Shown here piece by piece: positions 38,581 to 47,196 of a stretch of 64,000 nucleotides of DNA. How positions within the stretch are numbered: the stretch's first letter is position 1; every line of letters starts with the position of its first letter. Position numbers and translations under genes: made by a program. The notes beneath the pieces were generated by a model. That model had not been told where the DNA came from, did not search any database, and saw only the letters and a list, made by a program, of their open reading frames with translations. The stretch lies in assembly GCA_903828455.1 (NCBI GenBank), contig CAIKMJ010000080.1:17524-81523 (forward strand), in the 5' to 3' direction. The DNA is from an uncultured Acidobacteriia bacterium. GTDB lineage: Bacteria; Acidobacteriota; Terriglobia; Bryobacterales; Bryobacteraceae.

Positions 38581-40965
38581 ATGCGGCAGCCGATGAAGCC
38601 CGGCGTGAAGCGCGGGCTGAAGATCTTCATCCGGGTGGCTGCGGTGTACGGTTTGCTGGCGGCGATTCTGCCGCGCGTGCCGGTGGGAGCGCTGCGGGAA
38701 CCGATCCGCAAAGCCCTGCAGGACGCGCTGGGGCGGCATGTGGAAGTGGGCGACGTTCGCCTGGGCGTGTGGCCGCAACCGGGCTTCACGGTGGAAAACG
38801 TCACGATCGGCGAAGATCCCGCGGTGGGCGCCGAACCTGCGGTGTATGTCAACACGATGCGCGCCGTGCCGGGGCTGCGGACTTTCCTCGGCGGGCCGCT
38901 TTCCTTCGCCTCCGTGAACCTGACCGATGCAAGCGTGAATCTGACGCGCGGGGATCGCGCCGGCGCCGATGTGCGCTGGAATTTCGCCTCGCTGCTGCGG
39001 CCGGAACTGCTGGCGACCTTTCCGAGCGTGCATCTGCGCGGCGGGCGTGTCAATTTCAAATTCGACGACACCAAGTCGATCTTCTATCTGCTCGATACGG
39101 ACGTTGATCTTTGGCCGCCGGACGCCGCCGACGGCCCCTGGACGGTGCGCGTCAAAGGCGAGCCGGCGCGGACGGATCGTCCCTCGCGCGGCTTCGGCAA
39201 TTTCATTGCGCGCGGCGAATGGCTGTCGAAAGCGGGGACGGCGACGGTCGACGTCCAGCTGGAGCGCAGCGAACTGGGCGACATGATCACGCTGTTCAAC
39301 GGCTATGAATCGGGCATCGAAGGAACGGTGTCCGGAGATGCACATCTGGCCGGCCCGCTGAGCCGGTTGGGCCTTGCGGGGCACCTGGCGGTATCGAACC
39401 TGCATGGCTGGGATCAGAAGCCACCGGGCGGGGCGGCGTGGCCGCTGGAGGTTTCGGGCACGATGGATGCGCCGAGCCAGAGTATCGATTTTTATGCGAA
39501 GCTGCCGGGGGATAAATCGCCGCTGGCGCTGCGATATCGCGTGTCGGATTATCTGAAGCGGCCGCGCTGGGGCGTGACGGTCAATGTCAACGCGTTTTCG
39601 CTGGAGCCGCTCCCCGCGGTGCTGCGCAACCTTGGCGTGGCGCTGCCGGCCGAACTCCGGGCGAGCGGCACCGCGGAAGGTGCGTTCGGATGGTCGCTGC
39701 CCGAGGGCACCCCGCGGATGGATGGAGCGCTGCACGTCATGAACGCGCAGCTTATAACGCCGGGCACGCAGCCGCTGGAAATCCATGAGGCCTCCGTGCT
39801 GCTTTCCGGCAGCAGTGTGCGCCTTGCTCCCGCGAAAGTAACGAACGGGCCGGACGACAGCGCGACGCTGGCGGCGGTGTGGGACGCCGGGGCGTCGACA
39901 ACGGCAGTCGAACTGGCCAGCGACGGGATGGCGATTGCGCCGCTGCACCGCAACATTCTTGCGGCGAAGATTCCGCTGCTGAGTTTTGCCACGGCCGGGC
40001 GATGGAAGGGAAAGCTCCGGCGCACGGGCGATGTTCATTCCGGCGAACCGGGCAAGTGGAGCGGCGACCTGCATCTGGAAGATACCGACATCCCGTTTGA
40101 AGCTTTTGCCGAACCGTTGCATGTGGCGTCGGCCGATGCCGTGCTGGATGGCGCGGATCTGTTGGTAAAAAAAATGAGCCTGGCGGCGGGCGGCATGCAG
40201 GCGCAGGGCGATTATCATTACGTGCCGGGCGCTGAGCATCCGCATCAGTTTCATCTCACCGCGCCGAAGGTGGACGCGGCGGCGCTGGAGAAACTGCTGA
40301 TGCCCACGCTGCGGCGAGGCAATCTGCTGACTTATGCGTTCAACTTCGGGCGCGCGCCGCAACCGGACTGGCTGCGCGAAATGAAGGCGGACGGAGTGAT
40401 TCAGACGCCGTCTTTCGTGCTGGCGGGCGTTGAGATGACGCGGGTGCGTTCGCGCGTGTTGTGGGATGGCGCATCGGTGGAACTGAGCGGTCTGCAGTGG
40501 CAGCGGGGAACGGCAGGCTTTTCCGGCACGGGGGCGATTCAACTGGCCAATCGGGAGCCGGTATACAAGATGGAAGGGCACCTTGCAGGCTGGCCGTGGC
40601 GCGGAGGGATGGTCAACGCCGAGGGCGATCTGGTGACCACAGGGACGGGGGCGCAACTGCTGGCGAACCTCAAGGTTTCGGGTAAGTTTCAGGCGAGGCG
40701 GATCGATCTGAGCGCGTTCGACCTGGCGCGGCTCGAAGGTGCATCCCGCGGCGTTTGGGATGCGGTGACCGGCGGCTTTGAGTGGGCGTGGGCCGGCAGC
40801 GCGCCGCGCATGCGCTTCACCGATCTGGCTCTGAAGAACGGCACCCGCACCTATGAAGGCAGCGGGGAGACGCAGAGCGACGGGCAGGTGATGCTGCAGG
40901 TCGGCGATGGCGTGAAGAAGATTCAGGCGTCGGGCGCGCTGCTGAGCGGCACCGCGAAGAATTAA
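38581..40965 (+). CDS. AsmA-family protein
   Basis: The 794-residue envelope protein has an N-terminal membrane helix (about 12-30) followed by the AsmA opening block (LQDALGRHVEVGDVRLGVWPQPGFTVENVTIGED) and long beta-rich stretches ending with an AsmA-like C-terminal region. AsmA-type proteins are thought to bridge or tune the inner and outer membranes, some by moving lipids. Start ATG follows the stop of the nucleotidyltransferase gene with no gap, so they are co-transcribed, though no functional tie to molybdenum cofactor is apparent. The protein probably sits in the inner membrane with its bulk in the periplasm. Confidence 0.8.
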   Translation: MRQPMKPGVKRGLKIFIRVAAVYGLLAAILPRVPVGALREPIRKALQDALGRHVEVGDVRLGVWPQPGFTVENVTIGEDPAVGAEPAVYVNTMRAVPGLRTFLGGPLSFASVNLTDASVNLTRGDRAGADVRWNFASLLRPELLATFPSVHLRGGRVNFKFDDTKSIFYLLDTDVDLWPPDAADGPWTVRVKGEPARTDRPSRGFGNFIARGEWLSKAGTATVDVQLERSELGDMITLFNGYESGIEGTVSGDAHLAGPLSRLGLAGHLAVSNLHGWDQKPPGGAAWPLEVSGTMDAPSQSIDFYAKLPGDKSPLALRYRVSDYLKRPRWGVTVNVNAFSLEPLPAVLRNLGVALPAELRASGTAEGAFGWSLPEGTPRMDGALHVMNAQLITPGTQPLEIHEASVLLSGSSVRLAPAKVTNGPDDSATLAAVWDAGASTTAVELASDGMAIAPLHRNILAAKIPLLSFATAGRWKGKLRRTGDVHSGEPGKWSGDLHLEDTDIPFEAFAEPLHVASADAVLDGADLLVKKMSLAAGGMQAQGDYHYVPGAEHPHQFHLTAPKVDAAALEKLLMPTLRRGNLLTYAFNFGRAPQPDWLREMKADGVIQTPSFVLAGVEMTRVRSRVLWDGASVELSGLQWQRGTAGFSGTGAIQLANREPVYKMEGHLAGWPWRGGMVNAEGDLVTTGTGAQLLANLKVSGKFQARRIDLSAFDLARLEGASRGVWDAVTGGFEWAWAGSAPRMRFTDLALKNGTRTYEGSGETQSDGQVMLQVGDGVKKIQASGALLSGTAKN

Positions 40966-40986
40966 TCTCCGCACACACACAAATAC

Positions 40987-41664
40987 TCAGGACGGGAATC
41001 CTGACGGACGGCGCCGCCAGTCGGCGGGCGGCTCTTTGCCATCGGGCCGGCGGAAGCGCAACGTGAAGCGCGCTCCCACCTTGCAGGCCGGATCGAGTTG
41101 CACCGTACCGCCGCACTGCCGCATGGTTTCGCGGACGACTGCGAGGCCAAGGCCGGTTCCGGCGTCGCCTTTGGTGGTAAAGAAGGGTTCAAAAGCGCGG
41201 CGCGCGATCTCCGGCGGGATGCCGGGGCCGGAGTCGCGAACCTGAATGACCATCGGCGAAGCGCTGACCTTGACGATGCCGCGATAGTTCATCGCTTCGC
41301 AGGAGTTCAGAATCAGATTGTAGAGCGCGCGGCGCAGCGCGACGGGATCGGCCCAGATGCAGGGCAGGTTCGGCAACACGGAGCGCACGAGCAGAATTTC
41401 CGGCGGCAGGCGGAGCGAATCGAGAAATTCGCGCAGGAAAGTATTGGGGCGGATGGGGCACAGATCGGGCACCGTACCCTTGCTGTAAGTCAGGAGCGCG
41501 TCGACGAGATCCGAGCACTGACGCGTGGCGGCGCGGGCGGCTTCGAGATCCTGCGCCTCCAGATGATTCACAATGAGAGTCAGCTGATTGTTGAGGTCGT
41601 GGGCGAGGCCGGCGGCTGCCGAGCCAATCGTCTGGAGCCGTTCGGCGCGTGTGTGTGCGTGCAT
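40987..41664 (-). CDS. Small cytosolic histidine kinase without a visible sensor domain
   Basis: A 225-residue protein containing little more than the kinase core. The phospho-acceptor helix has AAGLAHDLNNQLTLI (His in AHDLNN). The ATPase domain shows the N-box NLILNSCEAM, G1 DSGPGIP, F-box FEPFFTTK and G2 GTGLGLAVV, all intact. ATG 41664 is the first sensible start; further upstream the frame is antisense to a peptidase gene. No transmembrane helix, PAS or receiver domain is present and no response regulator is adjacent, so the signal and partner are unknown. It is divergent from the M49-like peptidase gene, 72 bp apart. Confidence 0.85.
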   Translation of the reverse strand: MHAHTRAERLQTIGSAAAGLAHDLNNQLTLIVNHLEAQDLEAARAATRQCSDLVDALLTYSKGTVPDLCPIRPNTFLREFLDSLRLPPEILLVRSVLPNLPCIWADPVALRRALYNLILNSCEAMNYRGIVKVSASPMVIQVRDSGPGIPPEIARRAFEPFFTTKGDAGTGLGLAVVRETMRQCGGTVQLDPACKVGARFTLRFRRPDGKEPPADWRRRPSGFPS

Positions 41665-41736
41665 CTTCTGTCCCGATCCGATGCTACTGCGCTGAGTCGG
41701 CGCCGCCGGCGGGCTGGCTTCGTAAGTTGTTCGATT

Positions 41737-43413
41737 ATGAGAAGAAAAATACTTGCTGGTCTGGTGACTGCCGCGATGACGATGAACCTTTACGGCGCCG
41801 ATGCGACGCTGGCGGAACTGAAAACGATGAGCGCGAGGTTTGCGCCGGTCGAACTGCGCGTGGATGTTTCGCATCTTTCGGCGGGTGACCGGGCTGCGCT
41901 GGCGAAGCTGATCGAGGCGGCGCGGATCCTGAACCGCATCTTTCTCGAACAACTCTGGAGCGGCAACCCGCTGGCCGAGCAGCAACTGCGCGGCGACCAT
42001 TCGGAAGCCGGCAAGGCACGCCTCGAGTATTTCCTGCTGAATAAAGGCCCGTGGTCGGAGATTGACGATCACAAGGCGTTCATTGCCGGCGTTCCGGCGC
42101 GCAAGCCAGCGGGCGCGGGTTTTTATCCGGCCAATCTGACCAAGGCGGAGTTCGAGACATGGGCGCACGCCCTGCCGCCGGCCGATAAGGCGAAGGCGGA
42201 GGGGTTCTTCAGCATTGTGGGGCGCGGGCCGGACGGAAAGCTGCGGGCATGGAGCTATTCGCAGATCTGGAGCAAGCCGCTCGGGGAGTGCGCTTCGCTG
42301 CTGCGGGAGGCGGCCGGGCTGACGGAAAACGCGTCGCTGAAGCACTTCCTGCAGGCGCGGGCGGCGGCACTGCTCAACGATGATTACTACGCGAGCGATG
42401 TGGCGTGGATGGATCTGGATGCGCCGCTGGACATTACGTTCGGGCCGTACGAGACCTACAATGACGAACTCTTCGGCTACAAGGCCGCGTACGAGGCGTA
42501 CATCAACATCCGCGACGAGGCGGAGACCGCGAAGCTGAAGTTCTTTGGCGATCACATGCAGGAGATGGAGAATAACCTGCCGATGGAGGCGAAGTACCGG
42601 AATCCGAAGATCGGAGCGCTGGCGCCGATCCGGGTGGTGAACCAGGTGTTTGCCTCGGGCGACGCCGACCACGGCGTAAAGACGGCTGCGTACAATCTTC
42701 CCAACGACGAACGCGTGGTGCGGGAAAAGGGCAGCAAACGCGTGATGCTGCGCAACGTGCAGGAGGCGAAGTTCCGGACCACGCTGACGCCGATTTCAAA
42801 ATCGGTGCTGGCGCAGTCGGCCCAGGGCGCGGTGAGCTTCGAGGCGTTCTTCACGCACATTCTGGCGCACGAGATGAGCCACGGCATCGGGCCGCAACAG
42901 ATTACGGTGGCGGGAAGGAAGACGACGCCGCGACAGGAGCTGAAGGAACTGTACAGCGCGATCGAAGAGGCCAAGGCGGATGTGCTGGGGCTATTCATGC
43001 TGCAGCATTTTTACGATCGCGGTTATCTGAAGAACGATGAGAAGGCACTGCATACGACGTACCTGGCGTCGTCATTCCGCACGCTGCGGTTCGGACTGCA
43101 TGAGGCGCACGGCAAGGGTATGGCGCTGCAGTTCAACTATCTGACCGACAAGGGCGCGTTTGTTGCGCGCAACGGCGTGTGGGAAGTGGATGAGGCGAAG
43201 ATGCGCGGCGCGGTTCGCGATCTGGCGCACGATCTGCTGACGCTGGAGGCAACCGGCGATTATGCGGGCGCGAAAAAGATGCTGGACACGCTGGGCGTGC
43301 TGCGGCCGGAGATGAGCGCGAGCATCGCAAAGGTGAGCGGCGTGCCGGTGGATATCAATCCGGCCTTTGTGACTGCCGATCAGATCGCGCCGGAAAAGGC
43401 GGCGCAGCGGTAG
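41737..43413 (+). CDS. M49-like (dipeptidyl-peptidase-III-related) metallopeptidase
   Basis: A 558-residue exported protein (signal MRRKILAGLVTAAMTMNLYG). The zinc site is HEMSH at 378-382 with the helix EEAKAD at 410-415, the M49 second motif. Upstream blocks FGPYETYNDELFGYKAAYEA and NLPNDERV are also characteristic of DPP-III-like proteins. In the classical M49 family the first motif is H-E-x-x-x-H; here it is H-E-x-x-H, one residue shorter. ATG 41737 gives the signal peptide; a much longer frame upstream only runs antisense to the kinase. It probably cleaves small peptides in the periplasm. tRNA-Leu lies 12 bp past its stop, on the other strand. Confidence 0.85.
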   Translation: MRRKILAGLVTAAMTMNLYGADATLAELKTMSARFAPVELRVDVSHLSAGDRAALAKLIEAARILNRIFLEQLWSGNPLAEQQLRGDHSEAGKARLEYFLLNKGPWSEIDDHKAFIAGVPARKPAGAGFYPANLTKAEFETWAHALPPADKAKAEGFFSIVGRGPDGKLRAWSYSQIWSKPLGECASLLREAAGLTENASLKHFLQARAAALLNDDYYASDVAWMDLDAPLDITFGPYETYNDELFGYKAAYEAYINIRDEAETAKLKFFGDHMQEMENNLPMEAKYRNPKIGALAPIRVVNQVFASGDADHGVKTAAYNLPNDERVVREKGSKRVMLRNVQEAKFRTTLTPISKSVLAQSAQGAVSFEAFFTHILAHEMSHGIGPQQITVAGRKTTPRQELKELYSAIEEAKADVLGLFMLQHFYDRGYLKNDEKALHTTYLASSFRTLRFGLHEAHGKGMALQFNYLTDKGAFVARNGVWEVDEAKMRGAVRDLAHDLLTLEATGDYAGAKKMLDTLGVLRPEMSASIAKVSGVPVDINPAFVTADQIAPEKAAQR

Positions 43414-43424
43414 GGAGAGAGAAT

Positions 43425-43511
43425 TGGTGCGGATGAGAGGACTTGAACCTCCACTTCCTTTCGGAAACCAGAACCTAAATCTGGCGCGTCTGCCAGTTTC
43501 GCCACATCCGC
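43425..43511 (-). tRNA. tRNA-Leu, anticodon TAG
   Basis: A class II tRNA on the minus strand: acceptor stem GCGGATG/CATCCGC with A discriminator, anticodon stem CCAGA/TCTGG with loop TTTAGGT (anticodon TAG), long variable arm TTTCC-GAA-AGGAA, T arm GGTTCAAGTCC, and CCA encoded at 43427-43425. Confidence 0.95.
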
Positions 43512-43622
43512 ACGTGGAGTTGGTTCAATTTTAGCAGCGCGCCGCTCAGGGCGAGGCGCGTTGTCGCGTGCTAATCTGACTAAGCGGGTTCTTTCTGGGG
43601 CCTTGCGAATCAATCACAGGAA

Positions 43623-43698
43623 GAGCCGGTAGCTCAGTTGGTAGAGCATCGCACTTTTAATGCGGTGGTCGCGGGTTCGAGCCCCGCCCGGCTCACCA
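43623..43698 (+). tRNA. tRNA-Lys, anticodon TTT
   Basis: Cloverleaf with acceptor stem GAGCCGG/CCGGCTC, D arm GCTCAGTTGGTAGAGC, anticodon loop CTTTTAA (anticodon TTT), T arm GGGTTCGAGCCCC, discriminator A and encoded CCA. It lies 111 bp beyond tRNA-Leu, on the opposite strand. Confidence 0.97.
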
Positions 43699-43744
43699 TT
43701 TCTCTGTTCATCTCCATCGAAACCATCGGGATTCAGGGTCTGTC

Positions 43745-44698
43745 ATGATTGCTGTTCATCTGGAGGGCGGCCGCGTGGAAATTCGCGACGCGAAGATCCC
43801 GGAGCGACCGGCGGGCTACGCGCTCATCCGCTTGCTGGTCGGCGGCATCTGCAACACGGATCTGGAACTGCAGCGCGGCTACTACGGCTTCACCGGCGTG
43901 CCGGGCCACGAATTTGTGGGCGAGGTGGTGGCGGCCGATTCACCAGCGCTGGCCGGTAAACGCGTGGTCGGCGAAATCAACCTCGCGTGCGGCGAGTGCG
44001 AATGGTGCCGGCGCGGACTGCAGCGGCACTGCCCCACCCGGACGGTTCTCGGCATTGTCCGGCAGGCCGGGGCTTTTGAGGAGTTCTTCCTTTTGCCGGA
44101 ACGCAATCTTTACGTGGTGCCGGACGGACTGGCGAACGATATCGCCGTTTTTACCGAACCCGTCGCGGCCGCCTGCGAGATTCTGGATCAGGTTACGATT
44201 CCGGCTGGTACGCCGGTGGCGGTGCTCGGCGATGGAAAACTGGGGTTGCTGGTCGCGCAGGTGCTGCAGGTTAACGGCGCGAAGGTGCATCAGTTCGGGC
44301 GGCATCGCGAAAAGCTGCGGATTGCCGAACGGGCGGGCGTCACTACGGAGGTCGCCGGCGAGCATCTGCCGCAACGCGAATACGACTGGGTTGTGGATGC
44401 CACCGGTTCGCGCGACGGGCTGGCTTCCGCGGTGCGGATGACGCGTTCGCGCGGCACGGTCATTCTGAAATCGACCGTACATGGCGAAGTGCCTGTCGAT
44501 ACCGCGCCGGTGATTGTCGATGAGATTACGCTGGTGGGGTCGCGCTGTGGCCGCTTCGAACCAGCGCTCGCTTTACTTCAGCGCGGCGTGATTCACGTGG
44601 AGCCGATGATCTCGGAACGGATGCGCCTCGCCGACGCGCCGCGCGCCTTCGACCATGCCGCAAAAAAAGGTGTCCTGAAAGTTTTGCTCGAAGCCTAG
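43745..44698 (+). CDS. Zinc-dependent alcohol dehydrogenase, medium-chain family
   Basis: The 317-residue enzyme carries a catalytic-zinc set (Cys in GGICNTD, His-Glu in PGHEFVGEV), a complete structural-zinc loop CGECEWCRRGLQRHC, and a shortened Rossmann region (VAVLGDGKLGLLVAQVLQ). It is compact for the family (about 340-350), with a short C-terminal half. The acidic residue that would select NAD over NADP is not clear (FGRHREKL has basic residues, which favours NADP). Its stop overlaps the convergent cobA-hemD stop by 4 bases. The substrate is unknown; sugar-alcohol or sorbitol-like dehydrogenases are the nearest relatives. Confidence 0.85.
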   Translation: MIAVHLEGGRVEIRDAKIPERPAGYALIRLLVGGICNTDLELQRGYYGFTGVPGHEFVGEVVAADSPALAGKRVVGEINLACGECEWCRRGLQRHCPTRTVLGIVRQAGAFEEFFLLPERNLYVVPDGLANDIAVFTEPVAAACEILDQVTIPAGTPVAVLGDGKLGLLVAQVLQVNGAKVHQFGRHREKLRIAERAGVTTEVAGEHLPQREYDWVVDATGSRDGLASAVRMTRSRGTVILKSTVHGEVPVDTAPVIVDEITLVGSRCGRFEPALALLQRGVIHVEPMISERMRLADAPRAFDHAAKKGVLKVLLEA

Positions 44699-46209
44699 AC
44701 TGCGCGTTCCGCCTGCAGGATCGCTTCGATCAGCCCCGGTACGGTAAATTCAGCCGCTTCGATTGTGACCGGCACGCCGAGTTCGCGCAGTGTCGCGCTG
44801 GTAATCGGTCCGATGCTCGCCGTGCGCACGTTCTGCAGCGCTTCCGCGCCGGCTGCGTTGACGAGGTTGCGAACCGTCGAGGAACTGGTGAAGGTAATCC
44901 AGTCCGGCCGGCGCGCCAGCAGTGCGGCCGCGCGCGCGGCGAGGTCTTCCGGCGGTACCGTACGATAAGCTTCCACTACTTCCACGTGCGCGCCGCGCTG
45001 CGTGAGCTCAACCGGCAGCGTGTCGCGAGCCACAGCCGCCCGCGCGATCAGCACCCGCGAGCCTTTGAGCTCGTACCCCGAGAGGGCGGCCAGCAGGCCT
45101 TCGGCCACGTACTGTTCCGCCATCACGTCTACTTTCAGGTGGAAGCGTTCCAGCGCCTCGCGGGTGGCAGGTCCGATGGCGCAAATGCGTCCGCGGATGG
45201 CACGCAGGTCAAGCGCGCTGGCGTCGAGGCGATCCAGAAAATAACGAACGCCGTTCGTGCTCGTGAAGATCAGCCAGTCGTAGGCATCGAGTTTCGCGAT
45301 GGCGCGATCCAGCGCGGTGTAGTCGGGCGCGGGCTGGATTTCAATCGTCGGCAGTTCGACTACGTCGGCGCCCAGCGAACGCAGCGACCGGGTCAGTGTG
45401 CCAGCCTGTTCCCGCGTACGCGTGACGACGATGCGGCGGCCGAACAGCGGCAGATGTTCGAACCAGCTGATCTTGTCGCGCAGGCCCACGACTTCGCCCA
45501 CGATGATCGTCGCCGGCGGCCGCAGATCGCGCTCGTGTATCAGCTTCGGCAGCGTGGCCAGCGTGCCTCGCAGCACATCCTGATTCGGACGCGTGCCCCA
45601 GCGCACAGCCATGGCAGGCGTGTCTGGCGAACGGCCGGCGGCGAGAATCCGTTCGGCAATCTGATCGAAATGGGAAAGCCCCATGAAGACCACCAGCGTT
45701 TCCGCCAGGCCGGTCCGGTTCCAGTCGATCTTATCGACCTCGTGTCCCGTCACGAACGTGACAACCGAGGTGTGATCGCGATGCGTGAGCGGCACGCCCG
45801 TGTAGGCCGCGATGCCGAGCGGCGAAGTCACGCCAGGGACGACTTCGAAAAGGATGCCCGCGCCCACCAGCGCTTCGGCCTCTTCGCCCCCGCGGCCGAA
45901 CATGAACGGATCGCCGCCCTTGAGGCGCACCACGTTGATGCCCAGCCTGCCGCGCTCCACCAGCAGTTCGCAGATTTCCTCCTGCGTCATCGCGTGGTCG
46001 GACTTCTTTTTTCCGACGTAGATTCGTTCGGCTTTCGCCGGCACCAGCGTAAGGAGTTCGGCGGGCGCGAGGTGATCGTAGAGGACGCAGTCGGCCTGTT
46101 CGAGCAGCCGTTTGGCTTTGAGCGTGATGAGTTCCGGATCGCCCGGGCCGGCGCCCACCAGATAGACCTTCTTCGTCATGCCGCCGCGCGGACTGGATGC
46201 ATCGCTCAT
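44695..46209 (-). CDS. Fused uroporphyrinogen-III C-methyltransferase and uroporphyrinogen-III synthase
   Basis: A 504-residue bifunctional protein. Residues about 13-250 are a SUMT/CobA methyltransferase (VYLVGAGPGDPELITLKA, then VVRLKGGDPFMFGRGGEEAEAL, VPGVTS and the LVVFMGLS block). Residues about 255-500 are HemD (RRIVVTRTREQAGTLTRSL, FTSTNGVRYFL, ITFTSSSTVRNL). HemD closes hydroxymethylbilane to uroporphyrinogen III, and CobA diverts it to precorrin-2 for siroheme and B12, so the fusion sits at the branch point. It follows hemC by 18 bp. ATG 46209 is preferred over the Met ten codons later, with AGG a short distance upstream. Confidence 0.92.
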   Translation of the reverse strand: MSDASSPRGGMTKKVYLVGAGPGDPELITLKAKRLLEQADCVLYDHLAPAELLTLVPAKAERIYVGKKKSDHAMTQEEICELLVERGRLGINVVRLKGGDPFMFGRGGEEAEALVGAGILFEVVPGVTSPLGIAAYTGVPLTHRDHTSVVTFVTGHEVDKIDWNRTGLAETLVVFMGLSHFDQIAERILAAGRSPDTPAMAVRWGTRPNQDVLRGTLATLPKLIHERDLRPPATIIVGEVVGLRDKISWFEHLPLFGRRIVVTRTREQAGTLTRSLRSLGADVVELPTIEIQPAPDYTALDRAIAKLDAYDWLIFTSTNGVRYFLDRLDASALDLRAIRGRICAIGPATREALERFHLKVDVMAEQYVAEGLLAALSGYELKGSRVLIARAAVARDTLPVELTQRGAHVEVVEAYRTVPPEDLAARAAALLARRPDWITFTSSSTVRNLVNAAGAEALQNVRTASIGPITSATLRELGVPVTIEAAEFTVPGLIEAILQAERAV

Positions 46210-46227
46210 CGCCTGTCCGGACCGCGC

Positions 46228-47151
46228 CTACACCGCACCGTCGCGGGCGGGCTCGTTCTCGTACACAAGATCGAGAACGGCCTGCGCGCCGCGGTTGAGA
46301 AGAACCCTGGCCACGTTGCGCCCGAGCTCGTTCGGTTTCGTGCAGTCACCGGCGGCCGTGTAGCGGATCATCGTGGTGCCGTCCGGCGAAAAGACCGCGC
46401 CGGTGAGAAAGAGTTCGGTGTTCTCCAGCGTGCCGTAGGCGCCGATGGGCACCTGGCAACCCCCGCCGAGTTCGGCCAGCATGGCGCGTTCTGCGCTCAC
46501 GGGAAGCCGTGTCCACGGGTCGTCCAGCGGAGCGCACGCGTCGAAGCCGGGTCCGTCTTCGAGCGTCTCAATGGCCAGCGCACCCTGTCCCACGGCCGGG
46601 CAGATGATGTCGGCCCGGAACGCCTCGCTGATGATGTCGCCCCAACCCAGCCGCCGCAGTCCGGCTGCTGCCAGCACGATGGCATCGAATTCGCCGCGCT
46701 CGACTTTGTTGATTCGCGTATCCACGTTGCCGCGAATGTTCTGGATGTTGAGGTCCGGCCGCAGCCTCCGCAGTTGCGCGATGCGCCGCAGGGAACTGGT
46801 TCCGACCGTGGCGCCGACTTTCAGGTCGCGCAGCTTGCCGCCGATGATGGCGTCGCGCGGATCGGCCCGTTGCGGATATGCCGCCACCACCAGGCCTTTG
46901 GGCAGTTCAGTCGGCAGGTCTTTCAGCGAGTGAATGGCCAGGTCGATGCGCTTGTCCAGCAGCGCCTCTTCGATTTCCTTGGTGAACAGGCCCTTGCCGC
47001 CGATCTTGCTCAACGGCGCGTCCTGGATCTTATCGCCGGTGGTCTTAATGATTTCGATGCGCGATTCGATGCCCCGCGCGGCGAGCCGGTCCTTGGTGTA
47101 ATTTGCCTGCCAGAGCGCGAGTTGGGAGCCGCGGGACCCGATGACCAACAT
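46228..47151 (-). CDS. hemC: Hydroxymethylbilane synthase
   Basis: This 307-residue protein polymerises four porphobilinogen units into hydroxymethylbilane. The dipyrromethane cofactor attaches to Cys232 in GGGCQVPIGAYG. Other family blocks are IGSRGSQLALWQ, KIGGKGLFTKEIEEALL, DLAIHSLKDLPT and VGTSSLRRIAQL. Length and spacing are normal. It lies 45 bp after hemA and 18 bp before the cobA-hemD fusion in a four-gene minus-strand heme operon. Confidence 0.97.
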   Translation of the reverse strand: MLVIGSRGSQLALWQANYTKDRLAARGIESRIEIIKTTGDKIQDAPLSKIGGKGLFTKEIEEALLDKRIDLAIHSLKDLPTELPKGLVVAAYPQRADPRDAIIGGKLRDLKVGATVGTSSLRRIAQLRRLRPDLNIQNIRGNVDTRINKVERGEFDAIVLAAAGLRRLGWGDIISEAFRADIICPAVGQGALAIETLEDGPGFDACAPLDDPWTRLPVSAERAMLAELGGGCQVPIGAYGTLENTELFLTGAVFSPDGTTMIRYTAAGDCTKPNELGRNVARVLLNRGAQAVLDLVYENEPARDGAV

Positions 47152-47196
47152 AAGTTTCAGTTTAGCTTTGCCGTATGAGTGCGGGCCGCACGCGAC

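Noticed and set aside
37723..40980. Very long minus-strand open frame opposite the AsmA-like, mocA-like and xdhC genes (over 1000 codons)
   Set aside because: It is a shadow produced by GC-rich codons on the plus strand. Its translation is Arg/His-rich and shows no domain pattern, while the plus-strand genes match known families.
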